Shown: positions 36,945-48,447 of the stretch, piece by piece
Numbering within the stretch: position 1 is the stretch's first letter
How the letters are laid out: every line of letters begins with the position of its first letter
Assembly: GCF_027118995.1 (NCBI RefSeq)
Contig: NZ_CP098242.1
Location: 1,706,001-1,770,000 of the forward strand
Source of the DNA: Oxalobacter vibrioformis
GTDB lineage: Bacteria; Pseudomonadota; Gammaproteobacteria; Burkholderiales; Burkholderiaceae_D
Reading direction: 5' to 3'
DNA: 64,000 nucleotides
Translations under genes and position numbers: made by a program
Notes under the pieces: model-generated
The model's database searches: none
The model's input: only the letters and a program-made list of their open reading frames with translations
What the model was told of the DNA's origin: nothing

Positions 36945-38411
36945 TTATTTCTGCTTTTGTTTGTCGAGCAGGGACAGCCAGATGGTTTTCGGCTCGGTGA
37001 AGTTTTCCAGGGCCGCTTCGCCATGCTCACGGCCAAAGCCGGATTCACCCGTTCCGCCCCACGGCAGACGGATATCGGTATAGCCATAGGTATTGATCCA
37101 GACCGTACCGGCTCTCAACTCATGGGCAACCTGGTGCACCCGGGTAATGTCTGCACTCCAGACGCCAGCTGCCAGGCTGAATGCCGTCCCGTTGGCAATA
37201 CGGACGGCATCGGCTTCATCTTCAAAAGGAATAACACTGGCTACCGGGCCGAAAATCTCTTCCTGGGAAATGCGCATTTCATGTTCCACACCGGTAAAGA
37301 TGGTCGGCTCAACAAAGTAACCTTTCATGTCACAACGCCCCCCGCCATAAACCAGGGAAGCCCCTTCTTTTTTGCCGATATCCACATAATCCAGCACGGT
37401 TTTCATCTGCTGGGAAGAGACAAGCGGCCCCATGACGGTATCCGGTTTGGCCGTGTCTCCGATCCGGATAGCTTTCGCACGCTGAATAAGCCGGTCAACG
37501 ACTTCATCATAAACGCCTTTCTGGACCAGAATGCGCGATCCGGCAGAGCAGACCTGCCCGGCATTGAAAAAGACACCGGATGCGGCGGCAGGAACCGCAC
37601 TGTCGAGGTCTGCATCGGAAAAGATGACATTGGCTGATTTGCCGCCGAGCTCAAGCGTAATGCGCTTGAAGTTGCTGGCAGCGCCCTGCATGATGCCGCG
37701 GCCAACACCGGGTGAGCCAGTGAAGGTGATTTTATCCACGCCGGGGTGTGCGACCATTGCATCGCCTACCACGCTGCCGCGCCCGGTAACGACATTCAGC
37801 ACCCCTGGCGGGAGGCCCGCTTCAAGTGCCAGTTCAGCGATACGGATCAGTGTCAGCGGCGTGAGTTCAGCCGGTTTGACAACCAGTGTGCAGCCGCATG
37901 CAAGCGCTGGTGCAATTTTCCAGATGCCGATCATAATCGGGAAATTCCAGGGCACGATAGCACCCACGACACCGACCGGTTCGCGCACAGTATAGGTCAG
38001 TGCATCCGGGCGTGCCGGGATGACCTGGCCGATAATCTTGTCAGGCCAGCCCGCGTAGTAGCGCATGGTATCGATTGCTGCGGGCATATCCTGTCGCCGG
38101 ACACTGGCAATCGGTTTGCCTGCATTCAGCGTTTCCAGCATGATCAGTTCTTCCTGGTGTTTTTCCATCAGGTCGGCAAGCTTGTACATGATCTGGGCGC
38201 GATCCGCCGCTCGCATGCGGTTCCATACCTTGAGTGCCGCACGTGCGGCCTTGACGGCGGTATCCACATCTTTCGCATCGCCTCGGGCCACTTTTGCCAG
38301 CACTTCTTCATTGGCAGGATTGACGATAGTGGAATAGTCGCCGCTATCCGGTTTGACATATTTACCGTCAATCAGCAATTCATGCTGCGGAATATTGGTG
38401 CTGGTTGTCAT
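36945..38411 (-). CDS. NAD(P)-dependent aldehyde dehydrogenase
   Basis: A 488-residue ALDH-superfamily enzyme. It has PWNFPIMIGIWKIAPALACG, the catalytic Glu in TLELGGKSANVIF, the nucleophile Cys in FFNAGQVCSAGSR, and EEIFGPVASVIPFEDEADAV. The sequence resembles betaine-aldehyde and related semialdehyde dehydrogenases; the substrate cannot be fixed from the sequence. It lies within the formate/molybdenum island but has its own strand and terminator, so a functional link is uncertain. Confidence 0.9.
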   Translation of the reverse strand: MTTSTNIPQHELLIDGKYVKPDSGDYSTIVNPANEEVLAKVARGDAKDVDTAVKAARAALKVWNRMRAADRAQIMYKLADLMEKHQEELIMLETLNAGKPIASVRRQDMPAAIDTMRYYAGWPDKIIGQVIPARPDALTYTVREPVGVVGAIVPWNFPIMIGIWKIAPALACGCTLVVKPAELTPLTLIRIAELALEAGLPPGVLNVVTGRGSVVGDAMVAHPGVDKITFTGSPGVGRGIMQGAASNFKRITLELGGKSANVIFSDADLDSAVPAAASGVFFNAGQVCSAGSRILVQKGVYDEVVDRLIQRAKAIRIGDTAKPDTVMGPLVSSQQMKTVLDYVDIGKKEGASLVYGGGRCDMKGYFVEPTIFTGVEHEMRISQEEIFGPVASVIPFEDEADAVRIANGTAFSLAAGVWSADITRVHQVAHELRAGTVWINTYGYTDIRLPWGGTGESGFGREHGEAALENFTEPKTIWLSLLDKQKQK

Positions 38412-38557
38412 AAAGAACCTCTCTATGGAATTAATTAATGAGAATTGTTTTATTCATTCTAAGTGGAATGATTCTTTTCTGCTGAGCGCGCTGTTCTTTG
38501 CTTATTATTTGGGCATATTCGCTCAAGCGTGTTATTTTTGGATAAGACATCAAGGTA

Positions 38558-39634
38558 TCAGTCTACAACGGCAACGGCCTTGATTTGCGCATAGACCTGC
38601 TTACCAGGCTTCAGTTCAAGTGTTGTGGCGGAGCGGGTCGTAATGCGACAGAGCAGACGGGTGCCGCCGGCATCAAGCTCAACCATGACGCGTCCTGCAC
38701 TGTCATCATGAATATCGACAATGCGTGATTCAATAATGTTGAGGATACTGGTTCCAGAGGTTCTTTCCAGTGTCAGGCTGACATCGCTTGCCTCAATGCG
38801 CAGGCGTACCCTTTTACCTGTCTGCGTCATCTCGCCAGGCAGGATGATATTGCCACCGCTGAATGTGACGGTGTTGAGATGAAAATGCGCATCTCTGTCG
38901 ATGATCGTGCCGTTAATCACAGCGGCGGCATCATCACCATGCGCCAGTGGCAGATCCAGACGGGTCAGGAGCCTGCTGGTGATATCGGATGCCCGCATCC
39001 TGCCATTTTCGAGGAAGACCATGTGATCTGCCAGGCTGATGATTTCATCCAGCGCATGGCTCACATACAGGATGGGAATTTCGAGTTCTTCATTCAGGCG
39101 GTTAAGGTAGGGAATGATCTCCCTTTTGCGCTGGATATCCAGAGAAGCAAGCGGCTCATCCATCATCAGCAGGCGGGGGCTGGTGGCAAGTGCCCTGGCG
39201 ATGCCGACACGCTGTTTTTCCCCCCCGGAGAGAGTATCCGGTTTTCTTTCCATCAGGTGAGCGATACCCAGCAGGTCTACAACAAAGTCCAGCGGGATTT
39301 TCCGTTCACTTTCGGTAATCCGCTTCAGGCCATATTGCAGGTTTTTCTGTACCGTCAGGTGAGGAAAGAGGGCGGCGTCCTGGAAGACAAATCCCAGCGC
39401 CCGTTTGTAAGGCGGTACAAAAATACCGTTGGCGTCGTCGTGCCATATTTCATCACGGATGGCAATACGGCTGTTCACCGGCCGCTCCAGTCCTGCAATC
39501 GCTCTCAAAAAAGTGGATTTGCCTGAGCCGGATACGCCAAAAAGACCGGTTACACCTTCGCCGGGCAGTGTCAGGTCCACATCCAGCGTGTAGTCGGGAA
39601 AATTTACCTGAATGCGCGTTTGGATGTTGCTCAT
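38558..39634 (-). CDS. modC: Molybdate ABC transporter ATP-binding protein
   Basis: A 358-residue ATPase with Walker [11 protein letters not shown]-loop [12 protein letters not shown], signature [16 protein letters not shown], Walker [13 protein letters not shown] and a C-terminal MOP/TOBE domain ([20 protein letters not shown]). Its start overlaps the modB stop by 4 bp. It is the last gene of the modABC operon. Confidence 0.94.
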   Translation of the reverse strand: MSNIQTRIQVNFPDYTLDVDLTLPGEGVTGLFGVSGSGKSTFLRAIAGLERPVNSRIAIRDEIWHDDANGIFVPPYKRALGFVFQDAALFPHLTVQKNLQYGLKRITESERKIPLDFVVDLLGIAHLMERKPDTLSGGEKQRVGIARALATSPRLLMMDEPLASLDIQRKREIIPYLNRLNEELEIPILYVSHALDEIISLADHMVFLENGRMRASDITSRLLTRLDLPLAHGDDAAAVINGTIIDRDAHFHLNTVTFSGGNIILPGEMTQTGKRVRLRIEASDVSLTLERTSGTSILNIIESRIVDIHDDSAGRVMVELDAGGTRLLCRITTRSATTLELKPGKQVYAQIKAVAVVD

Positions 39635-40305
39635 GTCCGCCGCTTTCCTGTCGGGTTGAGGATGTACAGGGCGAGCAGTACGATAAAGCAGAACACAAGC
39701 ATACCGGCGGAAAGCCAGTGTGCCTGCGTGTACTCAATGGCTTCCACGTGATCGAATATCTGGACAGACAATACACGCGTTTTTCCCGGCATATTGCCAC
39801 CGATCATGAGAACCACACCAAACTCTCCCACCGTATGGGCAAAGCCCATGACCGTTGCCGTGAGATATCCGGGACGCGCCAATGGCAGGATCACACTGAA
39901 AAAGGTGTCCAGCGGGGATGCGCGAAGCGTTGCCGCCGCCTCCAGCGGGCGCGGGCCGATGGCTTCAAAAGCGTTTTGCAACGGCTGTACCACGAAAGGC
40001 AGGGAATAAAACACGGATGCCACCACCAGCCCGCCAAAGCTGAATGGAAGTGGTCCGATACCCAGGGCTTCTGTCATTTTACCGATCGGGCCATTCGGTC
40101 CCATCATGACCAGCAGATAAAAGCCCAGTACAGTGGGGGGTAGCACAAAGGGGAGTGCCACCACCGCACTGACCGGGCCTTTCCACCATGCCCGGGTCTG
40201 TGAAAGCGCCCAGGCCAGTGGGGTACAGATAACCAGCAGGATGACTGTCGTCAGCGCAGCGAGCTGAATCGTCAGGACAATCGCTGAATAATCGAATTCA
40301 GTCAT
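39631..40305 (-). CDS. modB: Molybdate ABC transporter permease
   Basis: A 224-residue inner-membrane permease with about five TM helices. The cytoplasmic coupling loop is [20 protein letters not shown], and [20 protein letters not shown] is the ModB signature. It lies between modA and modC in the same direction. Confidence 0.95.
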   Translation of the reverse strand: MTEFDYSAIVLTIQLAALTTVILLVICTPLAWALSQTRAWWKGPVSAVVALPFVLPPTVLGFYLLVMMGPNGPIGKMTEALGIGPLPFSFGGLVVASVFYSLPFVVQPLQNAFEAIGPRPLEAAATLRASPLDTFFSVILPLARPGYLTATVMGFAHTVGEFGVVLMIGGNMPGKTRVLSVQIFDHVEAIEYTQAHWLSAGMLVFCFIVLLALYILNPTGKRRT

Positions 40306-40323
40306 TTGATGCTGCCAAACCCC

Positions 40324-41130
<807 letters not shown>

Positions 41131-41198
41131 TTAGTCTAACAAAAAAAATTGTGGAAAGAAACAGGCAGTTTTCATCAATTCAGGGCAAAATAGGAGAC

Positions 41199-41966
41199 AT
41201 GAAAGAATCCATTTCTCTGGTTAATGCATTTGGGCATTCCACAGCCGACAAACGGATCGAGGTGCTCAGGCTGATAGAAGGCACCGGCTCCATTTCACAG
41301 GCTGCCCGGGAAGCCGGTATCAGCTACAAGGCGGCATGGCAGGCCATTGATACACTGACCAACCTCACCGGCATGACGCTGGTGGAAAAAAATGTCGGTG
41401 GTGTTGGCGGCGGTGGTGCACAATTGACAGGAGCGGGTAAACGGCTGCTGGAAATCGCCGCCTTACTTGAGGCCAAGCGCCAGCATCTCCTGGATGAACT
41501 GGCCAAGCAGGATGATGCCCCGGGTGAGGCGGGATTGCCGCATCTGGGTATTCAGACCAGTATGCGCAATCATCTTCCCTGCCGCGTCAAGTCGCTGAAA
41601 CTGACAGGCCCTATTGTCAGGGTCGTGCTGGAGTTAAGAGACGGTTCGATGCTGGTGGCACGGATTACCCGTACCAGCGCAGAACTCCTGGCATTAAAGC
41701 CGGGCCTGTCCGTCATGGCATTGTGCAAGGCCACCGCTGTGAAAATTGATCGCGAAACCGCCCGTTCTGATGCCGCCAATTTCAATCTGCTGCATGGTGT
41801 GGTGAATCGTATCTCACAAGGGGATATTGAAAACGAGGTATCCATGGTGCTGGATTCCGGTCTCCAGCTTGTCGGCTTTTCTCCCGCTTTTCTGGGTATC
41901 CGGGAACAGGAACGGGTCTTCGCGCTGGTGGATGAGTCGACGGTTGTTGTTGCGCTGTTGCCCTGA
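41199..41966 (+). CDS. modE: Molybdate-responsive transcriptional regulator
   Basis: A 255-residue regulator. An N-terminal winged helix (DKRIEVLRLIEGTGSISQAA, AGISYKAAWQAIDTL, GGVGGGGAQLTGAGKRLLEI) is followed by two molybdate-binding MOP segments (NHLPCRVKSLKLTGPIVRVV; NLLHGVVNRISQGDIENEVS). I start it at ATG 41199 (MKESISLVNAF) with TAGGAG upstream. The fdhD start follows 13 bp later, so both may be in one transcript. Confidence 0.94.
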   Translation: MKESISLVNAFGHSTADKRIEVLRLIEGTGSISQAAREAGISYKAAWQAIDTLTNLTGMTLVEKNVGGVGGGGAQLTGAGKRLLEIAALLEAKRQHLLDELAKQDDAPGEAGLPHLGIQTSMRNHLPCRVKSLKLTGPIVRVVLELRDGSMLVARITRTSAELLALKPGLSVMALCKATAVKIDRETARSDAANFNLLHGVVNRISQGDIENEVSMVLDSGLQLVGFSPAFLGIREQERVFALVDESTVVVALLP

Positions 41967-41979
41967 AAGCGCATTTGCC

Positions 41980-42777
41980 ATGGAATACGAAAAAACCGCT
42001 TTTTTTTCTGGTGTGCATTATCGAGACGGGCAGTATGCCGAAACCAGGGATTGCCTGGCCGAAGAGGTACCTGTTGCGCTTGAGTACAACGGACTTTCCC
42101 ATGCCGTCATGCTGGCAACCCCGGGTGATCTGGAGGATTTTGCCCTGGGGTTTTCCCTGACAGAAGGGATTGTTGTGGATGCATCCGAGTTATACAGCTG
42201 TGAGGTCTGGAAGCAGACAGATGGTATCCGGGTTGCCATTGAGATTGCCAGTGAGCGCTTTCACGGTCTCAAGGAAAAGCGCAGAAATCTCACAGGCCGG
42301 ACCGGGTGTGGACTCTGCGGGACGGAATCCCTCGAACAGGCTGTCAAGCCACTGCAGCAGGTAAATGCGACTGCTTCATTTACCTCAGCACAGCTTCATG
42401 CAGGGTTTTCCGGGATGGAAGCGTTGCAGGCACTCAGAAAACAGACCGGTGCGACACATGCGGCCGCCTGGATGGATGCTGCCGGCCGGATTACCCTCGT
42501 TCGTGAAGATGTTGGCCGTCATAATGCCTTAGACAAGCTGATTGGCGCACTGGTGAAACAGGAGGCAATGCTTTCATCCGGTGCTGTGCTGGTCACGAGC
42601 CGGGCAAGTTATGAGATGGTCCAAAAGTGTATGTCGGTGGGAATCGGCATATTGGCAGCAGTGTCTGCGCCAACGGCACTGGCAGTTAGGATGGCGGACA
42701 AGGCCAATCTGACGCTGGCCGGTTTTGTTCGTGAAAACAGCCATACCATCTATACGCATCCTGAACGGTTGCGTTGA
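41980..42777 (+). CDS. fdhD: Formate dehydrogenase accessory sulfurtransferase
   Basis: A 265-residue protein that transfers sulfur from IscS to the molybdenum cofactor of formate dehydrogenase. The essential cysteine motif RTGCGLCGTESL is present (Cys110, Cys113), as are FALGFSLTEGIV, TLVREDVGRHNALDKLIGAL and VTSRASYEMVQKC. It starts at MEYEKTAFFSG. With mobB and modABC it makes a nearly complete maturation set for the neighbouring fdhF-type gene. Confidence 0.94.
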   Translation: MEYEKTAFFSGVHYRDGQYAETRDCLAEEVPVALEYNGLSHAVMLATPGDLEDFALGFSLTEGIVVDASELYSCEVWKQTDGIRVAIEIASERFHGLKEKRRNLTGRTGCGLCGTESLEQAVKPLQQVNATASFTSAQLHAGFSGMEALQALRKQTGATHAAAWMDAAGRITLVREDVGRHNALDKLIGALVKQEAMLSSGAVLVTSRASYEMVQKCMSVGIGILAAVSAPTALAVRMADKANLTLAGFVRENSHTIYTHPERLR

Positions 42778-42831
42778 GAAAACAGGGCTTGTCCCGGTTT
42801 CCCGGAAATGCTGTTATGCCAGAGGGGGGTA

Positions 42832-43208
42832 TTATGGATTTTCCGATTCATGCCGATTGCGTGATGCACGGATAAAGCGGAGGAAAGCCAGCCGATGCTG
42901 GCACATGGGACAGAATTTGTCTTTGCCCGGCGTCGGACGGGAAACAACCGAACGTTTATGCATGTGCTCGTATCCGATTTTGCCTGTTTCGGCAAGCGAA
43001 ACCAGACCGGGTCATATGAGCCGAAATCCACGTCACAGAAATCACAGAGGACCAGCGTCAGTTCCGGAAAGATTTCATATTCTGAATAAGTGTGCCGCCC
43101 GGCGGCAAGATGGGACAGTTCTTCCGGGTTGGCGCCGCATACATCGCAGGGCGTGACATCCCGGATGTCGAGTTCGTGGTGACAGAGTGGGCAATGGGTT
43201 TCCTGCAT
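42832..43208 (-). pseudogene. Small zinc-ribbon protein, frameshifted
   Basis: A protein of about 125 residues when a single missing base near 42990 is restored. The first frame gives MQETHCPLCHHELDIRDVTP, PCDVCGANPEELSHL and LVLCDFCDVDFGSYDPVWF. The other frame then gives TGKIGYEHMHKRSVVSRP, KFCPMCQHRLAFLRFI and a stop at 42832-42834. Four CX2C pairs suggest two zinc ribbons. I do not recognise the family. Without correction the first frame runs on into unrelated residues towards fdhD. It lies between fdhD and metY. Confidence 0.65.
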
Positions 43209-43322
43209 GGCGTTCGGTTTTGGCAGATGGACATTAAATTTTAAGGGGTTTTTCCCGAAAAGGGCATCCGGTGAAAAAATCCATGTAAACTGGTTTCTTT
43301 GTTCTGATCTTATTGAGAAGCC

Positions 43323-44606
43323 ATGAAAATCGACACCCTTGCCATTCATGCGGGCTATTCGCCCGATCCTGTGACCAAATCCGTCGCCGTCCCGATTTAC
43401 CAGACAGTGGCCTATGCCTTTGACAGCGCCCAGCACGGCGCGGATCTCTTTGATCTCAAGGTGCCGGGCAATATCTATACCCGGATAATGAATCCCACGA
43501 ACGATGTGCTGGAAAAACGGGTAGCGGCACTGGAAGGCGGTATTGGCGCTCTGGCAATGGCATCCGGCATGGCGGCCATTACCTGTGCCATCCAGACGAT
43601 TTCAGAGATGGGTGACAATATCGTCACAGCCAGCACGCTGTATGGCGGCTCGTATAATCTTTTTGCGCATACCCTGCCGCAATACGGCATTGATGTCCGT
43701 TTTGCCAATTCACGTGATCCGGAAAGTTTTATCCCGCTGATTGATTCAAGAACCAAGGCGATTTTCTGTGAATCCGTGGGCAATCCATTCGGTAATGTGA
43801 CCGATATTGAACGGCTGGCAGAAATTGCCCATGCGCATGGCATTCCGCTGATCGTGGACAATACCGTACCGACACCTTATCTGTGCCGTCCTTTTGAATG
43901 GGGGGCGGATATTGTGGTGCATGCACTGACCAAGTCGCTTGGTGGACATGCCAACAGCCTGGGCGGCGCAGTGGTCGACAGCGGAAAATTTCCCTGGGCT
44001 GAAAGTGAGCGTTTCAATCGCTTGAATGAGCCGGATGTGTCATACCACGGTGTGGTCTACACGAAAGAGATGGGGGATGCGGCCTATATTACCCGGGCGC
44101 GCGTGGTACCGTTGCGTAATATGGGGGCAGCGCTTTCCCCGATGAATGCTTTCCTGATTCTCCAGGGTATTGAAACCCTGCATCTGCGCATGGAACGCGC
44201 CTGCGATAATGCGCTGGCGGTTGCCCGCTATCTGAAAGATCATCCGAAAGTGGCATGGGTCAATTGTGCGGCATTGCCGGATCATCCGGATCATGCGCTG
44301 CTTCAGAAATACATGAATGGCAAAGCGCCAAGTATCCTCTCATTTGGCGTCAAGCCATCCGCAGGGATCAGTCCGCGTGATGCAGGGGCGCGCGTGCTGG
44401 ATGCGGTAAATCTCTTCACGCGCCTGGTCAATATCGGGGATTCCCGTTCGCTGATTACCCACTCCGCCTCAACGACTCATCGCCAGTTAAGCCCGGAAGA
44501 ATTGGAAAAAGCGGGGGTTTCCGAGGATATGCTGCGCCTTTCCATCGGGCTGGAGCATATCGATGACCTGATAGCCGATCTGGATCAGGCACTGGCCACT
44601 GTGTAA
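43323..44606 (+). CDS. metY: O-acetylhomoserine sulfhydrylase
   Basis: A 427-residue PLP enzyme of the Cys/Met metabolism family, start MKIDTLAIHAGYSPDPVTKS. It has YTRIMNPTNDVLEKRVAALE, SVGNPFGNVTDIERLAEIAH, the PLP lysine in VHALTKSLGGHANSLGG, and the long C-terminal part typical of MetY. It would make homocysteine from O-acetylhomoserine and sulfide. A cystathionine gamma-synthase is less likely because of length and the THSASTTHRQLSPEE ending. Confidence 0.92.
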   Translation: MKIDTLAIHAGYSPDPVTKSVAVPIYQTVAYAFDSAQHGADLFDLKVPGNIYTRIMNPTNDVLEKRVAALEGGIGALAMASGMAAITCAIQTISEMGDNIVTASTLYGGSYNLFAHTLPQYGIDVRFANSRDPESFIPLIDSRTKAIFCESVGNPFGNVTDIERLAEIAHAHGIPLIVDNTVPTPYLCRPFEWGADIVVHALTKSLGGHANSLGGAVVDSGKFPWAESERFNRLNEPDVSYHGVVYTKEMGDAAYITRARVVPLRNMGAALSPMNAFLILQGIETLHLRMERACDNALAVARYLKDHPKVAWVNCAALPDHPDHALLQKYMNGKAPSILSFGVKPSAGISPRDAGARVLDAVNLFTRLVNIGDSRSLITHSASTTHRQLSPEELEKAGVSEDMLRLSIGLEHIDDLIADLDQALATV

Positions 44607-44625
44607 GGTAAGGAAGCCAAAATGA

Positions 44626-44651
44626 TTCCGGCAGCTGAAAAGCTGCCGGAA
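44626..44651. terminator. Hairpin terminator between convergent metY and fliT
   Basis: An 11-bp perfect stem TTCCGGCAGCT / AGCTGCCGGAA with a GAAA loop. T residues are few on both sides, so its strength as an intrinsic terminator is uncertain, but the position between converging genes supports the role. Confidence 0.7.
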
Positions 44652-44655
44652 AAGT

Positions 44656-44937
44656 TTAATGTCGCATGACAGAAGGAAGCTGCTGTTGCCATGGCTCGGT
44701 CATTTCCCGGATATTCCGGTCATGTGCCATGATTTCTTTCAACAAGCGGATTTTACGGCGAAGCGGTTCACCGGTCAGCGGTGTTTTCTTCAGCGTTTTG
44801 ACATATTCCACCTGTTTTGCACACTGATTTTCGAGTGTTTCAAAATCACCCCAGTTTCTGGCAAGTGCAGCTTCCGCCATTTGTGCGGTCAGTCCCGCAA
44901 GGCGCTCGTACACGTTAATTATTTCAAGTGAACCCAT
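44656..44937 (-). CDS. fliT: FliT-like flagellar chaperone
   Basis: A 93-residue all-helical protein, MGSLEIINVYERLAGLTAQM, then ALARNWGDFETLENQCAKQV and ending WQQQLPSVMRH. Length and the early Tyr-Glu/Leu pattern fit FliT, the chaperone of the filament cap protein FliD. No other flagellar gene occurs in the window, so it is isolated here. It could also be a small helical protein of another family. Confidence 0.62.
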   Translation of the reverse strand: MGSLEIINVYERLAGLTAQMAEAALARNWGDFETLENQCAKQVEYVKTLKKTPLTGEPLRRKIRLLKEIMAHDRNIREMTEPWQQQLPSVMRH

Positions 44938-45061
44938 TACACCACCAGATAATCAAGTTTGCTCATGTGTAACTTAACGGCAGCATTTGCGGGAACTTGA
45001 TGGCGGCAAAGAGAAAAACAGAAGGTGTTTTCCTTGCTATTTCTTTTTGAAGCGGGATTTT

Positions 45062-45901
45062 TCAGCTGTGATGCGTGATTTTCAGGCGGCTGATGAAGTC
45101 CTGGCGGGACAGCAACTGCAGCCTGTCTAAAAGCCGCATCTGGAGCGATCCCACACCGCAGCCAGCCTTGATGGCTTCTTCGGCAGCGATTTCACCGGCG
45201 ACACCCAGATAGGCCATGGCAGCAGCTGTTGCACGCCACCTGTCGGGCTGAATCGCGGCAAAAGCGCCCACCATGGCCGATGCCGAGCAACCTGTTCCAG
45301 TGATCCGTGTCATCCATTCATGTCCGTTTGACAGGCTGAGCCAGCGGCCCACGCTGTCCACAACATGATCATCCGCACCGGAAATGCAGACAGTACCGTT
45401 GATTCTCTCTGCCAGCATGCGGGCGGCCGTCACGGCTGTGCCTGATGTGGCGGCACTGTCCACGCCTTTGGTCGGCGCAGTGTATCCCGCAAGACTCAGG
45501 ATTTCCGACGCGTTGCCACGGATGATGGCAGGCGGACCCAGGCGGATCAGTTCATGAACCGTTTCCGTACGGTAAGCGGTTGCTCCCGCACCAACCGGAT
45601 CAAGGACAACGGGTTTGCCTGCTTCGTTTGCGGCTGCCATGGCGTGTTTCATGGCAGTGACCCAGTAAGGATCAAGCGTGCCGATATTGAGGACCAGGGC
45701 GCTGGCAAGCTGTGCCATTTCCCCGGCCTCTTCATGGGCATGTGCCATGACAGGAGAGGCGCCCAGTGCCAAAAGGGCATTGGCGTTATAAGGCGCAACG
45801 ACGTAGTTGGTGATATTGTGAACCAGCGGACGGTTTTCCCGTACAGCGGTCACATCATGCCAGAGATCTTCAACTGAAAGCGTGTGTGGTGCGGATGTCA
45901 T
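45062..45901 (-). CDS. thiM: Hydroxyethylthiazole kinase
   Basis: A 279-residue kinase of thiamine salvage. It has [58 protein letters not shown] and the catalytic Cys in [17 protein letters not shown]. It starts one base after the sir2-type gene stop, so the two are co-translated. No other thiamine gene is close, which fits salvage rather than de novo synthesis. Confidence 0.94.
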   Translation of the reverse strand: MTSAPHTLSVEDLWHDVTAVRENRPLVHNITNYVVAPYNANALLALGASPVMAHAHEEAGEMAQLASALVLNIGTLDPYWVTAMKHAMAAANEAGKPVVLDPVGAGATAYRTETVHELIRLGPPAIIRGNASEILSLAGYTAPTKGVDSAATSGTAVTAARMLAERINGTVCISGADDHVVDSVGRWLSLSNGHEWMTRITGTGCSASAMVGAFAAIQPDRWRATAAAMAYLGVAGEIAAEEAIKAGCGVGSLQMRLLDRLQLLSRQDFISRLKITHHS

Positions 45902-45902
45902 G

Positions 45903-46727
45903 TCACAGCGTCTGCCATATGGTATGGATCTGTTTTAACGCTTCCAGCCCGCGCATGTTGAGACTGATGGCATTTTGCCTGCCACTGTCCATTTGCGGCT
46001 CAGTCAGGTTGATGCGGATGAGCGGGGCAGGGGTTGATTCACAGACACGCCGGACGGTCGGGACGGCAAGCCCGGCTCCCAGCTCAATGACGACCGGATT
46101 TTTCACCTTCCGGTACCATTTATTCAGCCGTTCCATCTGCAGATCGGTCTGGTCGGATATCCAGCCCCAGTCATTAAACAGCAGGACATTCGGGCGGGCC
46201 AGTGCACCACATTCAATACAGGTTGGCAAATCCGGCTGCCAATGGCAGACATCCATATCCACTTCCACGGCCAGTTTTTCAGCTGGCCAGATGGCGCGAG
46301 AACAGGGACGGGTGCACTGAAGATGATGAATCGAGCCGTGGCATTCAGCAACCTGCTCAGTCAAAAAGCCGGATTTCTGGAACTGGCCGTCAACGTTGCT
46401 GGTAAAGACAAAAGGGCCATGTTCCATCGCAGCAGCGAATGCCTGGAGAATATGGAAACCCGCATGCGGTATGGTATCCCGGTACAGCTGCAGGCGGTGG
46501 CCATAAAATCCCCAGGCCAGTGGAGGGTTATCCGAAAAGGATGCCGGGTTGGCTATTTCGACAAACTCGATGCGCGCCCTGGCCAGCGGGGGATAGGCTT
46601 TCCAGAATCCTTCGTTTCCCCGGAAATCAGGCAGACCGGAGTCAACACCCATACCGGCTCCTGCGCCGATGAGTAAACCATCTGCCTGTTTGATAAGCTG
46701 TGCGGCTGCTGCGATATCACGTTCCAT
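45903..46727 (-). CDS. SIR2-family NAD-dependent protein deacylase
   Basis: A 274-residue sirtuin. The NAD-binding motif is [19 protein letters not shown], with [16 protein letters not shown], the catalytic His in [12 protein letters not shown] and two Cys pairs for zinc (CTRPC, CIECG). It probably deacylates lysines. The substrate class is uncertain because the pocket sequence differs from CobB. It is translationally adjacent to thiM and lies downstream of ahpF on the same strand. Confidence 0.88.
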   Translation of the reverse strand: MERDIAAAAQLIKQADGLLIGAGAGMGVDSGLPDFRGNEGFWKAYPPLARARIEFVEIANPASFSDNPPLAWGFYGHRLQLYRDTIPHAGFHILQAFAAAMEHGPFVFTSNVDGQFQKSGFLTEQVAECHGSIHHLQCTRPCSRAIWPAEKLAVEVDMDVCHWQPDLPTCIECGALARPNVLLFNDWGWISDQTDLQMERLNKWYRKVKNPVVIELGAGLAVPTVRRVCESTPAPLIRINLTEPQMDSGRQNAISLNMRGLEALKQIHTIWQTL

Positions 46728-46782
46728 ATTCTGCTCCGGCTATCTGGAAAGGTATGATCAGCAACAGTTTCGCACAGTTTTA

Positions 46783-48327
46783 TCAGTTTCTGAGCAAATA
46801 ATCAAAGGCACTGAGCGCGGCAGTGGCGCCGTTACCCATGGCAATAATGATCTGCTTGAAAGGGACGGTGGTCGCATCGCCGGCAGCAAACACCCCGGGA
46901 ACGGAGGTGCGGGCATGATCATCCACGATGATTTCTCCATGCGCATTGAGATCAACAATACCACTCAACCATTTTGTTGCCGGCTGCTGGCCTATCTGGA
47001 CAAAGATACCCTCCAGCTTGAGGTTATGTGTCATATCGGTTGTCAGATCACGGTACATCAGGCCATTGACCCGGCTATGTTCACCAGTGACTTCAAATAC
47101 CAGGGCGTCTGTCTTGATGGTGACATTGGGCAGTTTTTTGAGCTTTTCCTGCAACACGATATCCGCTTCCATCCTGTTGTTCCTGGCCAGCAGTGTGACA
47201 TGTTCTGTGATGCCGGCAAGATCAATTGCCGCTTCTACTGCTGCGTTGCCGCCACCAATCACGGCGACCTGTTTATTCTTGTACAGCGGGCCGTCACAGT
47301 GTGCACAGAATGCAACACCGCGTCCGATATACTGGCTTTCGCCTTCAATGCCCAGTTGGCGAAAGCGTGCGCCGGGCGCCAGAATGACGGTTTTACTTTT
47401 AATGGTGGCACCGCTTTCCATCCGGATTTCAATGAGTTTGCCCGGGATCAGTTTTGTCGCTGTTTGCGGGATCATGATATCAACGCCATGGGCGATAACA
47501 TTTTCTTCCAGTGCCGCGGAAAATTTGACGCCTTCCGTTTGCTTGAGGGCAATGAGGTTTTCGATGGTTGTGGTATTGAGCATCTGCCCGCCGAAATTTT
47601 CCGTGACAAGTCCTGTCCGGATGCCTTTTCTGGCCGCGTAGACAGCCGCTGCTGAAGCGGCGGGGCCGCCACCGATAACGACAACATCAAAAGGCGCCTT
47701 GGCTGAAATTTTCTGTACTTCGCGTTCCGTACTGGCGGTATCGATAAGCGCCAGGATTTCTTTCACTGTCATGCGGCCGGTCGAGAGTTGGCGACCATTT
47801 AAGAAAACCGTGGGAACCCCCATGATATGGCGCTCGGCCGCCTCGTCCGGGAAAAGCGCGCCATCAATCATGACGTGAGAGATGTTGGGGTTTAAAACCG
47901 CCATCAGGTTTAAGGCCTGAACGACTTCAGGACAGTTCTGGCAGGTCAGCGAGACAAAAGTTTCAAAATGAAACTCTCCTTCCAGATTTTTGATCTGTTC
48001 AATCACTTCCGGATCGGCCTTGGGCGGGTGCCCGCCCGTTTGCAGCAGGGCGAGGACAAAGGAGGTGAATTCGTGCCCCATCGGGATACTGGCAAAGGAA
48101 ATACCCGTATTTTCTCCAGGACGGGTCATGGTAAAAGCCGGTTTTCGCCCCGGATCATCCTTCTTTTCAATCACCCGGACATGAGGAGACAGGTCTCTGA
48201 TCTCATGCAGTAATTGAAGCATTTCCCGCGATTTGGCACTGTCGTCGGTTGAAATGGTGATTTCAATAGGCTGGGCCAGTTTTTCCAGGTAGGTTTTTAA
48301 CTGATCTTTTAAATGTTTGTCTAACAT
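46783..48327 (-). CDS. ahpF: Alkyl hydroperoxide reductase subunit F
   Basis: A 514-residue flavoprotein that passes electrons from NADH to AhpC. The N-terminal tandem thioredoxin-like domain has the redox motif [15 protein letters not shown] ([20 protein letters not shown]) and NADH ([20 protein letters not shown]) domains follow, with the active disulfide CAHC. I start it at [17 protein letters not shown], which matches E. coli AhpF; an ATG nine codons upstream is less likely. It lies 120 bp after ahpC, with a hairpin between. Confidence 0.94.
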   Translation of the reverse strand: MLDKHLKDQLKTYLEKLAQPIEITISTDDSAKSREMLQLLHEIRDLSPHVRVIEKKDDPGRKPAFTMTRPGENTGISFASIPMGHEFTSFVLALLQTGGHPPKADPEVIEQIKNLEGEFHFETFVSLTCQNCPEVVQALNLMAVLNPNISHVMIDGALFPDEAAERHIMGVPTVFLNGRQLSTGRMTVKEILALIDTASTEREVQKISAKAPFDVVVIGGGPAASAAAVYAARKGIRTGLVTENFGGQMLNTTTIENLIALKQTEGVKFSAALEENVIAHGVDIMIPQTATKLIPGKLIEIRMESGATIKSKTVILAPGARFRQLGIEGESQYIGRGVAFCAHCDGPLYKNKQVAVIGGGNAAVEAAIDLAGITEHVTLLARNNRMEADIVLQEKLKKLPNVTIKTDALVFEVTGEHSRVNGLMYRDLTTDMTHNLKLEGIFVQIGQQPATKWLSGIVDLNAHGEIIVDDHARTSVPGVFAAGDATTVPFKQIIIAMGNGATAALSAFDYLLRN

Positions 48328-48398
48328 GGGGAATCCGTTTTGCGATAGGGGCATGGGCAGGGTTGTCTTTTTTCAAGTTTACCGGATTTGGGCGGATT

Positions 48399-48435
48399 AT
48401 TCCGTTTCCGGCTGCAGTTTTGCCGAAAACGGAAT
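48399..48435 (-). promoter_or_regulatory. Intercistronic hairpin between ahpC and ahpF
   Basis: An interrupted stem with arms ATTCCGTTT / AAACGGAAT and inner CGGC / GCCG. There is no T tract after it on the coding strand, so it may be an RNA stabiliser or partial terminator that keeps AhpC above AhpF. That effect is inferred. Confidence 0.5.
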
Positions 48436-48447
48436 GGTTTGCACATG

